From Acidobacteriota bacterium (GTDB lineage Bacteria > Acidobacteriota > Thermoanaerobaculia > Gp7-AA8): 64,000 nt of DNA. Positions within the stretch are counted from its first letter, which is position 1. Every line of letters begins with the position of its first letter. The stretch lies in assembly GCA_003223645.1 (NCBI GenBank), contig QHVT01000004.1:433334-497333 (forward strand), in the 5' to 3' direction. The position numbers and the translations under genes were made by a program. This document shows positions 35,762 to 47,528 of the stretch, piece by piece. Below the pieces are notes generated by a model. That model ran no database searches, had not been told where the DNA came from, and saw nothing but the letters and a program-made list of their open reading frames with translations.

Positions 35762-36853
35762 ATGGATCGCCGCACCTTCCTCGGCATCACCGCAGCGACC
35801 GCCGTGATGCCGAAGCGCCTCCTCCAGATGAACGGCTATCCGCTCAATCTCGAGACGCCACTCGAATTGCTCACCGACTACCTCACGCCGAACGATCTCT
35901 TCTTCGTCCGCAGTCATTGGATTCCGCGCATGCCCGATCTGAAAACGTGGCGGCTGACGGTCGACGGCGAAGTGAAGAAGCCTCTCAAGTTGTCGCTCGC
36001 CGATCTCAAGAAAATGCCGCTCGCCGAAACGACGTGCGTCTTGCAGTGCGCCGGCAACGGGCGCGGTCTGCAGAATCCGCCGATGCCGGGCGTGCAGTGG
36101 CGTTACGGCGCGGTCGGCAACGCGCTCTGGCGCGGCGTGCGCGTGAAAGACGTGCTCGATCGCGCGGGAGTGAACGCGGGCGCTGCGCATCTGCACACGT
36201 TCGGCAGCGACGATCCTCCCGGAAAAGTTCCGCCGTTTCAGCGCAGCATCGAAATGGAGAAATCGCTCGACGACTGCATCCTCGCGTGGGAAATGAACGG
36301 CGTGCCGCTGCCGCCGCAGCACGGCGCACCGCTGCGCCTCATCGTGCCGGGATGGGCCGGCGATCATTGGATGAAATGGCTCGTGCGCCTTTCGCCGCAA
36401 AAGGCGCCGCAGAGCGGCTTCTACATGGACACGGCGTATCGCTGGCCGCTGAATCCCGGCGCGCCCGGCGTCGCGTTCAAACCGGAGGAGATGAAGCCGC
36501 TGACCGAGCTCGCGGTGAAGTCGAACATCACGACCGCGCCGAAAGCCGTGACGATGCGCGGCATCTACGACATCCGCGGCTTCGCCTTCTCCGGCGCGCC
36601 GGACATCGCGAAGGTCGAGATCAGCGACGACAACGGCGCGACGTGGAAGGCCGCGCAGCTCGACGCGCGTCACTCGCCGCACGCGTGGCGGCTCTGGCAC
36701 TACCGCTGGACGCCGGCGAAGCCAGGACGCGCCACGCTCCTCGCCCGCGCGACCGACAGCCGCGGCGCAACGCAGCCGCGCGAGACAGTCTGGAACCAGA
36801 GCGGATATCTGTTCAACGGCTGGCACTCGGTCGACATCGAGGTGAAGGCATGA
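35762..36853 (+). CDS. Sulfite-oxidase-family molybdopterin oxidoreductase
   Basis: A 363-residue enzyme with a short N-terminal segment, MDRRTFLGITAATAVMP (a weak Tat-like signal with a single RR). The oxidoreductase molybdopterin domain has LTPNDLFFVRSHWIPRMPDL, LQCAGNGRG with molybdenum-ligand Cys96, VQWRYGAVGNALWRGVRVKDVL, and LRLIVPGWAGDHWMKWLVRL. A C-terminal Mo-co dimerisation (Ig-like) domain has YDIRGFAFSGAPDIAKVEIS and HAWRLWHYRWTPAKPGRATL. It is probably periplasmic, oxidising sulfite or a related substrate and passing electrons to the c-type cytochrome encoded by the overlapping next gene, as in SorAB. Confidence 0.9.
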   Translation: MDRRTFLGITAATAVMPKRLLQMNGYPLNLETPLELLTDYLTPNDLFFVRSHWIPRMPDLKTWRLTVDGEVKKPLKLSLADLKKMPLAETTCVLQCAGNGRGLQNPPMPGVQWRYGAVGNALWRGVRVKDVLDRAGVNAGAAHLHTFGSDDPPGKVPPFQRSIEMEKSLDDCILAWEMNGVPLPPQHGAPLRLIVPGWAGDHWMKWLVRLSPQKAPQSGFYMDTAYRWPLNPGAPGVAFKPEEMKPLTELAVKSNITTAPKAVTMRGIYDIRGFAFSGAPDIAKVEISDDNGATWKAAQLDARHSPHAWRLWHYRWTPAKPGRATLLARATDSRGATQPRETVWNQSGYLFNGWHSVDIEVKA

Positions 36854-37149
36854 CCTGGCTCCTCCTCGCAATCCTTGCGGCGCTTCCGATGCCCGGAACG
36901 CAGTTCAAGCAGCTTCCGGACAGCAAAGGAAAAGCGGAGATCGAGCACGCCTGCTACACCTGCCACTCCCCCGACCTCCTTGCGCAGCAGCGCCTCACGC
37001 CGAAGCAGTGGACCGCGACGGTGGAGAAGATGATGCGCTGGGGCGCCGAGCTGAAGGAATCGGACAAGCAGGTCGCGATCGATTACCTGTCGCGCCACTT
37101 CGGTCCGGAGAATCGCTTCACGCCGACGGCGACGACGCCGATGAAGTAG
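36850..37149 (+). CDS. Small monohaem c-type cytochrome, electron acceptor of the molybdoenzyme
   Basis: A 99-residue protein with an N-terminal signal (MTWLLLAILAALPMPG) and one haem-binding CxxCH at 35-39 (HACYTCHSP). Later Met residues in VEKMMRWGAEL could provide the distal ligand. The layout resembles SorB-like and 'quinohemoprotein-linked' small cytochromes in which a helix AIDYLSRHFGP follows. ATG 36850 overlaps the stop of the molybdoenzyme gene (ATGA), so the two are translationally coupled and probably form one periplasmic electron-transfer unit. Confidence 0.85.
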   Translation: MTWLLLAILAALPMPGTQFKQLPDSKGKAEIEHACYTCHSPDLLAQQRLTPKQWTATVEKMMRWGAELKESDKQVAIDYLSRHFGPENRFTPTATTPMK

Positions 37150-37165
37150 TGGCGCGGTCGCGCAG

Positions 37166-39607
37166 TTACGCGGTTGCTCGGCGACTACCACTGCGCAACC
37201 GCGCAACCGCGTAACCGATCAACAGCACGAACATCGTTACGCTGCTCACCCAAGCGCCGATCACGAACGACTGCGGTAGATACTGCATCCGCACCGTGTG
37301 CTCCCCCTGCGGCACGTAGACGGCGAGGAGCGTGTGATCGGCGTAGCGAAGCGGCGCACGTTTGCCGTCGACGAACGCGCGCCATCCTTTCCACGCCGTC
37401 TCCGACACCACCATCCATCCGCCGCCGTCCATCGACGACCTGATCCGCAGCTCGCCGCGCGCAACGCGTTCGACGCGCGCGCGTCCCGGCCCGTTCACCT
37501 CGTCGCGCGGCACCGTGGTCTGCGCATCGATCCACGCTTCGTCCGCGAAGTCGCGCGCGAGTTTCATCTGCGCGAGGACGGTGTCTTTCGGATAGCCGAT
37601 GTGCGTGCGACGTGGCACGAACGCGCGGCCTAACGCGCGCGTGTTCTCCAGCAGATTCGTCCCCGGCTGTTCGGCGATCTTGCGCCATCCGGGCGGCGGC
37701 GGCTCTTTCACCGACCACGGCGAAAGCGCGTAGCGGACGTTGAGCAATGACAGGAACGGCGCGCTCAGGTTTTCGACGCGCCGCCACCACACGCCCTGCT
37801 CGATCGACCAGATGCGGCTCGTCTCCACCCACCGGTTGAGCTTCAGCGCCTGATAGCCGCGCACGTCTTCGAGCCCGTACAACGTCGCCGAGTTCGGAAT
37901 CAGCTCGTACATGTGGCCGACGATGCGAAACGGCTCGCCCGTTTTCGGCAGCTTCTCGAACACGGCGATCGGCGGATAAAACGCGCGCACCGGCAGCGTC
38001 GGATACAGGTCGCCGACTTCGAGCGTGCGCTGCGCGACGATCGCCAACAACAGTAGACCGCAAGCGACGCGGCCGCGCGTGGTGAGCGCGATCAGCGCGA
38101 CCACGATCGGGCCGGCGACGAGGATGATCGCTTGCGTGCGGATGAACTGGGGCGTGAGGCCGATCGCGAGCATGCGGTGCCACGCGTTTGCCGTCGCGAC
38201 GCCGAGAATGATCGCGACGAGTAGTGGAGCGGCGGCCGCTCTCGGCCGCCAATTTGCGCGAGAGGCCGGCGGCCGAGGGCGGCCGCCGCTCCACAAGTCG
38301 ACTCCAAGAGCCGCCAGTAGCGAAATGCCGAATGCCGCCGCCACCACCAGGCGGTCATTGAGCGCGACGTCGAAGAGCGGCAGCTTGCCTAACAAATCCG
38401 GCAGCGGCCAAAGGCGCACACCAAACCACAAGCCAAAGACCACGAACGCGAGCGCGATCCACTTCGCGCGTGAGCGCGAGCGCCACGTGCCGAACACCGC
38501 CAGCGCGAGCGCGACGCTGCCGCAATACGCGCTCTCCAGTGGCGGCTCGAACTTCAAATTCTCCGGCCACTCGCGGTGCGGCATGCCGTGGATGAACGGC
38601 ACGAGCTGCGACTCCAGCTTCGCGATCGCGAGCGGCAGCGGCGCGGACTTTTTCATCGGTATGTACACGACGCGCCGCAGTTCATGCTCGTACGTCTGCG
38701 GCAGCGCATCCATCACCGGAAAGAGATAGACCGCGCACATCAGCACCGCGACGACGCCCGCTCCGATCGCGAGCAGCGCCGGCCGCAGGAATCGCTTCAC
38801 GACCCACAACTCCGCTACCGCCCACACCGCAGCGAGCGATACCAGATGTAGAGCCGTTTCCGGATGTCCGGCCAGCAGGACCATCACGAAAACGAAGAGC
38901 AGCAGCGATGCATCGCGCAGCGACTGTCCGCGGATCACGCGACGCACGGCGAAGATGAGCAGCGGCAGCCAGACCGTCGTCGCGCCGAGGGACCATTCGA
39001 GCCAGAACGCGACGAAGGTGCAGAACATGAACGCGGCGGAGGCGGCTAGCGCCGCCTCATGGCAGATGGCCGATGGCCGATGGCCGCCGGAAACATCGCC
39101 ATCTGCCATCCGCCATCCGCCATCCCCGCTCGGCAGGGAGCGCACCAACAGGTACATGCCGAGTCCCGCAATGAACAGCGCCGTCGTCGCGAGAAACGTG
39201 AGGCTGTTCGCCAGCGGCAGCAGGAAGCTGAGCAGCAGCAAGGGATCGTAGGCCGCGGGCTGCGCCGCGGCCGCGAGAATGTCGCCGGCGAAGATGTGCG
39301 GGTTCCAGAGCGGCAGCTCGCCGTGTTTGTACGCGTCGCGCACCGCCCACTTCCACGGGATGTTGTGCGAGTACACGTCCGACAGCAGTCCGTTGTGCAA
39401 ATCGCCGACGCCGTACTGCTGCTTCATCCACGACAGCGGCTCCGCGCCGTACGGCAAATCGATCGGCGCATAGACCTGTCCGGTGAGCAGCGCGCGGCCC
39501 GTGAAGGCGAGCGGAAGCAGCAGGAGAACGATCGCGACCTGCCAGCGAATGCGTGCGATGGCGGACGCGGCCGCGCTTACCACAAAGTACAAAAGCGCCG
39601 TCGTCAC
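37166..39607 (-). CDS. YfhO-family membrane protein (paralogue 2)
   Basis: An 813-residue protein with ~13 transmembrane helices, paralogous to 33380-35575: [92 protein letters not shown] and [19 protein letters not shown]. Two repeat-derived inserts are read in frame. One is a GTGGAGCGG-family element at 38224-38294 (residues ~438-462, [11 protein letters not shown]...). The other is a GGCGGATGGCAG-type element at 39057-39121 ([20 protein letters not shown]). They account for part of its extra length over paralogue 1. Confidence 0.88.
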   Translation of the reverse strand: MTTALLYFVVSAAASAIARIRWQVAIVLLLLPLAFTGRALLTGQVYAPIDLPYGAEPLSWMKQQYGVGDLHNGLLSDVYSHNIPWKWAVRDAYKHGELPLWNPHIFAGDILAAAAQPAAYDPLLLLSFLLPLANSLTFLATTALFIAGLGMYLLVRSLPSGDGGWRMADGDVSGGHRPSAICHEAALAASAAFMFCTFVAFWLEWSLGATTVWLPLLIFAVRRVIRGQSLRDASLLLFVFVMVLLAGHPETALHLVSLAAVWAVAELWVVKRFLRPALLAIGAGVVAVLMCAVYLFPVMDALPQTYEHELRRVVYIPMKKSAPLPLAIAKLESQLVPFIHGMPHREWPENLKFEPPLESAYCGSVALALAVFGTWRSRSRAKWIALAFVVFGLWFGVRLWPLPDLLGKLPLFDVALNDRLVVAAAFGISLLAALGVDLWSGGRPRPPASRANWRPRAAAAPLLVAIILGVATANAWHRMLAIGLTPQFIRTQAIILVAGPIVVALIALTTRGRVACGLLLLAIVAQRTLEVGDLYPTLPVRAFYPPIAVFEKLPKTGEPFRIVGHMYELIPNSATLYGLEDVRGYQALKLNRWVETSRIWSIEQGVWWRRVENLSAPFLSLLNVRYALSPWSVKEPPPPGWRKIAEQPGTNLLENTRALGRAFVPRRTHIGYPKDTVLAQMKLARDFADEAWIDAQTTVPRDEVNGPGRARVERVARGELRIRSSMDGGGWMVVSETAWKGWRAFVDGKRAPLRYADHTLLAVYVPQGEHTVRMQYLPQSFVIGAWVSSVTMFVLLIGYAVARLRSGSRRATA
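38224..38294. repeat. REPIN-like inverted repeat, GTGGAGCGG family, inside YfhO paralogue 2
   Basis: The 71-bp element runs from GTGGAGCGGCGGCCGC to GCGGCCGCCGCTCCAC with an inner GGCGGCCGAGGGC arm. It is read in frame within a cytoplasmic or periplasmic loop of the membrane protein. Confidence 0.82.
39057..39121. repeat. GGCGGATGGCAG-type repeat, locus 2, inside YfhO paralogue 2
   Basis: GGCAGATGGCCGATGGCCGA faces GCCATCTGCCATCCGCCATC around a central GCCGGAAACATCG, giving an inverted arrangement. It stays in frame in the YfhO gene. Confidence 0.75.
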
Positions 39608-39664
39608 CCTACGCCTCGTAGAACGGGAACACCCCTGCCCGCTCCGGAGTTAGATTGATACCTC

Positions 39665-42514
<2,850 letters not shown>

Positions 42515-44133
42515 CTGTTCCAGGATCTGGCGCGCGGGCGCGAAGTTCGGATCGATCGCCAGCGCCTGGTAAAAGTGCGGCACGGCCTCGGACATCTTTC
42601 CCTGTCGCGCCAGCGCGACGCCGAGGTTGTTGTGGATGTCGGGGAGGTCGGGATCGATCTCGAGGACTTTCTGATACGCGGCGATCGCGTCGTCGACGCG
42701 GTCCTGCCGCGCGAGCGCGTTGGCGAGGTTCGCGCGCGCGTCGAGCAGGATCGGATTGATCGCCAGCGCTTTGCGAAATTCCTGTTCCGCGTGGACGACG
42801 TCGCCGTCTTCGACGTACGCGCCGCCTAACGAGTTGTGCGCGATGGCGCTCGAACCGGCGACGGCGAGCGTGTGCGTGAACAGCTCTTTGCTGCTGTGCC
42901 AGTAGCGAAGTTGATCCCATGTGCGAACACTGAGCGCGCCGATCACGAGGAGTGCAAATGCAAGCTGCAGTGCGCGCCGCTGCACGAGCTCGGCGGCGAG
43001 CCACACGACGGCGATGAAAACTCCGATCACCGGAACGTACGTGTAGCGGTCGGCCATCGACTGCTCGCCGACCTGAATGATTCCGATCATCGGCACGAGC
43101 GTGCCGAGGAACCACAGCCAGCCGATGAGGAGGAACGGCCAGCGTTTGCGCAGCACGAACGCGCCCGCGGTGATCGCGATGAGCCCAAGCGCGGACACGG
43201 CGACCATCGCGGCGGATGGATGGCCGAACGGATAAAACGCCGCGAGATTGCGCGGCCAGAAGGTCTTGCCGAGGTAGTCGATGTAGGAGACCGCGGCGTT
43301 CGACACGCGCACCGCGAGCGGCAGTCTCTCCAGCGAGCGCACGGCGCCGCCCGCGCTTTGCGCCTGCAGCGTGATGATGCTGGCGATCGCGGACATCGCG
43401 AAGAGCGGGATCTTTTCCGCGATGCGCGGGCGGCGGTTGAGCGGCCAGTAATCGATGAGCAACAGCGCGGCAGGAAACGTGACCGCCATCGGCTTCGACA
43501 ACAGCGACAGCGCGAAGAAGAGCATCACCAGCGCGAAGTCGCGCGAACGTTTCGTGCGCGCGTAGTGCGCGTATTTCCAGAGCGCAAGAAACCAGAAGAG
43601 CGCGCAGAGAACGTTCTTCCGCTCCGAGATCCACGCGGCCGATTCGACCGCAAGCGGATGCAGCGCGAAGAGCGCGGCGACGGCGAGGCTGCGCCCCGGC
43701 GTGCCGGTGAGCGCGAACAGCGCCGCGAACAACGCTGCCGCCGCAAGCGCGTGCAGCAGCGCATTCATGAAGTGATGCGCGCCCGGCTTCGCATCGAACA
43801 GCGAAGCGTCCATCATGTGCGAGATCCACGTCAGCGGATGCCAGTTCGCGGCATGGAATGTCGAGAACGCCCAACCGATCCCGCTCGCACTGATGCCGGC
43901 CAGCACGTTGTCGTTGTGCGAGACGTACTCGTGATCGTCGAGAGTGATGAACGGGTCGCTCGCGACCGATGCGTACACGATGAGCGTGACGACGATCAGC
44001 GCGAGGACGCCGAGGAGATGCTTCGGTTTGCGAGGCGGAGACGCGGCGGGAGCGGGCGCTGTCGCCTTCTTGCGTTTTTGTTTCGCCATGGACGGCCCAC
44101 ATTCTTGCGCAACTCTTCGCGAACCGATACGTA

Positions 44134-45171
44134 GTGGCCTGTATGCGCCGCTTCGCACTTGTTGCTCTTCTGGCTTCCGCCTGCGCGTCGACGCCGCCGC
44201 AACGCGACTACACGCAGGCCATCGACGCATCGCGCAAACAGATGGAGGTGCTCGTCGCGAAGGAGAAGATTCCGACCGCGACGATCGCCGTCACGGCCGG
44301 CGACCACATCGTGTGGCATGACACGTTCGGCGGCGCGACGATCCACACACGCTTCCGCGGCGGCAGTCTCACCAAGCTCGTCACCGCGGCGGCGCTGATG
44401 CGGCTCGTCGATCAACATCGCGTGTCGCTCGATGATCCGGTTAGCAAATTCCTCCCGGATTTTCTGCACGGCGAGATCACGCTGCGCCAGCTCGCGGGAC
44501 ACCTGAGCGGCATTCGCCACTACACGAACGATGAGTTTCTCAACAAAACACGCTACACCAGCGCGACCGATTCGCTGCGCAAATTCGCAAACGCTCCGCT
44601 GCTCTCAAAGCCGGGCGAAAAGTATTTCTATTCGAGCTACGGCTACGACGTCCTCGGCGCGGTGATCGAGCGCGCAACCGGTAAACACTTCACCGAAGCC
44701 GTGAGCGCTCTCGTCTTCCGCCCGCTGCAGATGAACGAGACGACGTTCGCCGACGACGCGAACTCCGCGACGCTGTTCGACCTCGGCAAAAACGGTCCCG
44801 AGCCGTCGCCGGAGACCGATCTCAGCGACCGCCTTCCTGCCGGCGCGATCGTGACCACCGCGCGCGACTTCGCACGCTTTCTCATCGCGATGAGCGGCGG
44901 CAACTTCCTCACCAATTCCTCGCGAGCGACCATGTTTGCGACGCAATCGACGTCCGACGAAAAACCGACAAACGTCGGCATCGCTTGGCGTATCGCCATC
45001 GACGACGCGCAGCGCACGTTCCTCCATCACGGCGGCGCCGTCACCGGAGGCCGCGGCGTCGCGCTCGTCTATCCAAAAGAGCGCGTCAGCGTCATCATTC
45101 TGACGAACCTCGGCTTCGCCCGCTTCAACGAACGCGACGCCGGCGAGATCGCGCGAAGATTCCTCCCATGA
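44134..45171 (+). CDS. Serine hydrolase, class C beta-lactamase/D-Ala-D-Ala peptidase family
   Basis: A 345-residue exported protein. Start GTG 44134 or ATG 44143; the N-terminus (RRFALVALLASAC) is a signal with a possible lipid-attachment Cys. The beta-lactamase fold has the nucleophile motif SLTK in FRGGSLTKLVTAAALMRLV, HLSGIRHYTND, a YSSYGYDVLGAVIERATGK segment with the YxS/N Tyr, and a C-terminal HHGGAVTGG (KTG-like HxG). These proteins act on D-amino-acid esters or peptides; resistance activity is not implied. It is the first gene of a tight plus-strand run and overlaps the next by 4 bp. Confidence 0.88.
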   Translation: MACMRRFALVALLASACASTPPQRDYTQAIDASRKQMEVLVAKEKIPTATIAVTAGDHIVWHDTFGGATIHTRFRGGSLTKLVTAAALMRLVDQHRVSLDDPVSKFLPDFLHGEITLRQLAGHLSGIRHYTNDEFLNKTRYTSATDSLRKFANAPLLSKPGEKYFYSSYGYDVLGAVIERATGKHFTEAVSALVFRPLQMNETTFADDANSATLFDLGKNGPEPSPETDLSDRLPAGAIVTTARDFARFLIAMSGGNFLTNSSRATMFATQSTSDEKPTNVGIAWRIAIDDAQRTFLHHGGAVTGGRGVALVYPKERVSVIILTNLGFARFNERDAGEIARRFLP

Positions 45172-45803
45172 ACATCGTCTGCGACCTCTTCCCCAATCTC
45201 ACGCAGCTCGACCTCACCGGTCCGTTCGAGGTGTTTCATCGCATTCCGGGCGCGCGCGTGCATCTTGCCGCGAGAACGCCGGAGCCGGTGCGGGCGGAGG
45301 GCGGGCTCACGATTCTGCCGACGATCGCGTTTGCGGATGCGCCGCAGGCGGACATTCTTTGCGTGCCCGGCGGGTGGGGTGTGAATGAGGCGATGCTCGA
45401 TGACGAACTGCTCGCGTTTGTGCGGCGTCCGGCGACGTGGGTCACGTCCGTTTGCACGGGCGCGCTGGTGCTGGGCGCGGCGGGGCTGCTCGACGGCTAT
45501 GGCGCCGCGACGCATTGGGCGGCGATGGAGTACCTCTCACTGTTCGGCGCGCGAGCGACCGAGCGGCGTGTGGTCGTCGATCGCAATCGCATCACCGGCG
45601 GCGGCGTGACGGCCGGGATCGACATCGCGCTGCGGATCGTGCGTGAGATTTACGGCGGCACGCTGGCTGACGAGATTTCGCTGGCGATCGAGTATGGGCC
45701 GGCCAACGATGAGGTTCGCGAGCGTGTTCTCGAACGGCTGGGCCCGATTACAAAGAAGCGTCTCGGCGCGGTAGCGTTGGCTGCGCAGAAATTGCGCGCA
45801 TGA
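45168..45803 (+). CDS. DJ-1/PfpI-family protein (GlxA-like amidotransferase fold)
   Basis: A 211-residue protein starting at ATG 45168, which overlaps the previous stop (ATGA). The DJ-1/PfpI pattern is FPNLTQLDLTGPFEVFHRIPG, ADILCVPGGWGVNEAM, WVTSVCTGALVLGAAGLLDG with the nucleophile-elbow Cys in VCTGA, YGAATHWAAMEYL (following His) and ITGGGVTAGIDIALRIV. It lacks the AraC HTH domain of GlxA regulators, so it is the free-standing type, similar to isonitrile hydratase-like DJ-1 proteins. Activity is unknown. Confidence 0.9.
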   Translation: MNIVCDLFPNLTQLDLTGPFEVFHRIPGARVHLAARTPEPVRAEGGLTILPTIAFADAPQADILCVPGGWGVNEAMLDDELLAFVRRPATWVTSVCTGALVLGAAGLLDGYGAATHWAAMEYLSLFGARATERRVVVDRNRITGGGVTAGIDIALRIVREIYGGTLADEISLAIEYGPANDEVRERVLERLGPITKKRLGAVALAAQKLRA

Positions 45804-45828
45804 TTCCGCCGTTTTCATCGGCGGTCCG

Positions 45829-46449
45829 ATGTCCACGAGACTCTTTCTCCTGTCGCCGGCGAATCTGTCGGGCACGCGCGCGAAGCAGCTCGCGTCGCCG
45901 CGCGCGACGTTCAGGACCGCGCTGCGCTTTCAGTCGCCGGACGGCGTTCCGATCGCGGACGCGTTCGAGTTCATGAGCTCTCTCTACTTCCGCGGAAAGA
46001 TCGCCTACGCGCGGCGCTTCGCGGTTCCTTCGCCGCTCATCGGCGGCGACGGCATCTTCGTCATCACCTCGGGATTCGGGCTTGTGCCGCCGAACTGGGC
46101 GTTCACGGAAGAGCGGATGAAGCGGATGCAGAAGATCGACGTCGACGTCTCGACGCGCAATTACACGAAGCCGCTGAAGGAACACGCGCAGCTCATCTCG
46201 CGCGCGCTCGACGAGGACGCGCAAGTCGTCCTGTTAGGTAGCGTCGCCACCGGAAAATACGTCGACGTCCTCCTGCCGATCTTCGGCAATCGCCTGCGCT
46301 TTCCGACGCTCTTCGCGGGACTCGGCGACATGTCGCGCGGCGGCCTCATGCTTCGCGCCGCGCGCGAAAGACACGAGCTGCAGTACACGACGCTGGATGC
46401 ACCACGACACCGTGTCGGCGGTGACGGCAAGATGCCGACAGTTTGGTAG
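45829..46449 (+). CDS. Conserved-looking hypothetical protein preceding the LigD polymerase gene
   Basis: A 206-residue soluble protein I cannot assign. It opens with RLFLLSPANLSGTRAKQLAS, has PDGVPIADAFEFMSSLYFRG, a Gly-rich GIFVITSGFGLVPPNW, DAQVVLLGSVATGKYVDVLLP and ends in a basic region. The alternating strand-helix pattern suggests an alpha/beta domain. It lies 25 bp after the DJ-1 gene and 10 bp before the LigD-type gene on the same strand, so it is likely co-transcribed. A DNA-repair role by association is only an inference. Base use matches its neighbours. Confidence 0.65.
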   Translation: MSTRLFLLSPANLSGTRAKQLASPRATFRTALRFQSPDGVPIADAFEFMSSLYFRGKIAYARRFAVPSPLIGGDGIFVITSGFGLVPPNWAFTEERMKRMQKIDVDVSTRNYTKPLKEHAQLISRALDEDAQVVLLGSVATGKYVDVLLPIFGNRLRFPTLFAGLGDMSRGGLMLRAARERHELQYTTLDAPRHRVGGDGKMPTVW

Positions 46450-46459
46450 TCTCGCGCGC

Positions 46460-47401
46460 GTGGCGGCGAAGGCGAAACGCAGCATCGAAATCCCGGTGAC
46501 TCTCAACGACGTCATCCTGAAGTTCGGCGAGCGCGAAGTCCGCCTCACGAATCTCCGCAAAGTCTTCTGGAAGAACCTCGGCATCACGAAGCGCGATCTG
46601 CTGCAGTTCTACGCCGACGTCTCGCCGTGGCTGCTCCCGCACATCGAAGACCGGGCGATGGTGATGAAGCGCTATCCCAACGGCGCGGAAGGCGACTTCT
46701 TTTACATGAAGCGCGCGCCCGATCCGCGGCCGGAGTGGATCGAGATCTGCGAGATCGATCACGGCAGTGCGGGCGTCATCAACTTTCCGATCGTGCAGGA
46801 CCTGCCGGCGCTGCTCTGGCTCATCAACCTCGGCTGCATCGATCTGAATCCGTGGTACGCGCGCTGTGACGACACCGATCGCCCAGATTTCCTCCACTTC
46901 GATCTCGATCCCGGTCCCGGGGCGAACTTCGAGAAGGTGCGGCGCGTCGCACTGTATGTGCGCGACATCCTTTCGGCGCTGAAGATGCCGAGCTATCCGA
47001 AGACGACCGGCTCGAAAGGAATCCACGTCTACGTTCCGATCCAGCGCGGGCCGACGCAGAAGGAAGTGTGGGCATTCGCGAAGGCGCTCGCGATCGAGCT
47101 GGAGTCGCGGCACAAGCAGGACGTCACCGCCGAATACATGAAAGCGAAGCGCCCGCACGGACGCGTGCTCGTCGACTACAACCAGAACGCATGGAGCCGC
47201 ACGCTGGCGTCGATCTACTCGATTCGCCCGACGCCCGTCGCGAGCGTGTCGATGCCGGTGACGTGGGAAGAAGTCGAGCGCGGCGTGAAGATTGAAGACT
47301 TCCGCATCGACAACGCGGTCGCGAGATTGAAAAAGACGGGCGATCTCTGGAAACCGGTGCTGGCGAAAAAGCGTATCGATCTCTACAAGGTATTCAAGTG
47401 A
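46460..47401 (+). CDS. Stand-alone LigD-type polymerase/primase domain protein
   Basis: About 313 residues. The start is uncertain: GTG 46460 clears the previous gene, while ATG 46397 would overlap it by 53 bp. The archaeo-eukaryotic primase fold of the LigD polymerase domain is complete: VRLTNLRKVFWKNLGITKRDLLQFY, AMVMKRYPNGAEGDFFYMKR, FLHFDLDPGPGANFEKV with the metal-binding DLD, YPKTTGSKGIHVYVPI, and GRVLVDYNQNAWSRTLASIYSIRP. In bacterial end joining this domain adds nucleotides at breaks beside ligase and Ku. Here ligase and nuclease domains are absent, and no Ku gene is in the window. The stop TGA lies inside a palindromic repeat start. Confidence 0.9.
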   Translation: MAAKAKRSIEIPVTLNDVILKFGEREVRLTNLRKVFWKNLGITKRDLLQFYADVSPWLLPHIEDRAMVMKRYPNGAEGDFFYMKRAPDPRPEWIEICEIDHGSAGVINFPIVQDLPALLWLINLGCIDLNPWYARCDDTDRPDFLHFDLDPGPGANFEKVRRVALYVRDILSALKMPSYPKTTGSKGIHVYVPIQRGPTQKEVWAFAKALAIELESRHKQDVTAEYMKAKRPHGRVLVDYNQNAWSRTLASIYSIRPTPVASVSMPVTWEEVERGVKIEDFRIDNAVARLKKTGDLWKPVLAKKRIDLYKVFK

Positions 47402-47411
47402 CGGCGTAGCC

Positions 47412-47505
47412 GTCATCCTGAGCCGCGCAGACGGCGAAGGATCTCTAAATTGCAGGCTCTTCGCATGTTGAGATCCTTCGTCGCGCTTCGCCGACTCAGG
47501 ATGAC
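47412..47505. repeat. GTCATCCTGAG-type inverted repeat
   Basis: Left arm 47412-47445 (GTCATCCTGAGC ... GGATCTC) and right arm 47470-47505 (GAGATCCTTCG ... CTCAGGATGAC) are inverted copies of ~34 bp around a 24-bp loop. It fills the gap between the LigD gene and the VWFA gene. As far as I recall, repeats of this sequence type are abundant in Acidobacteriota and some Chloroflexota genomes. Confidence 0.85.
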
Positions 47506-47528
47506 GGCGGTATTTCACAACTCTCAGC

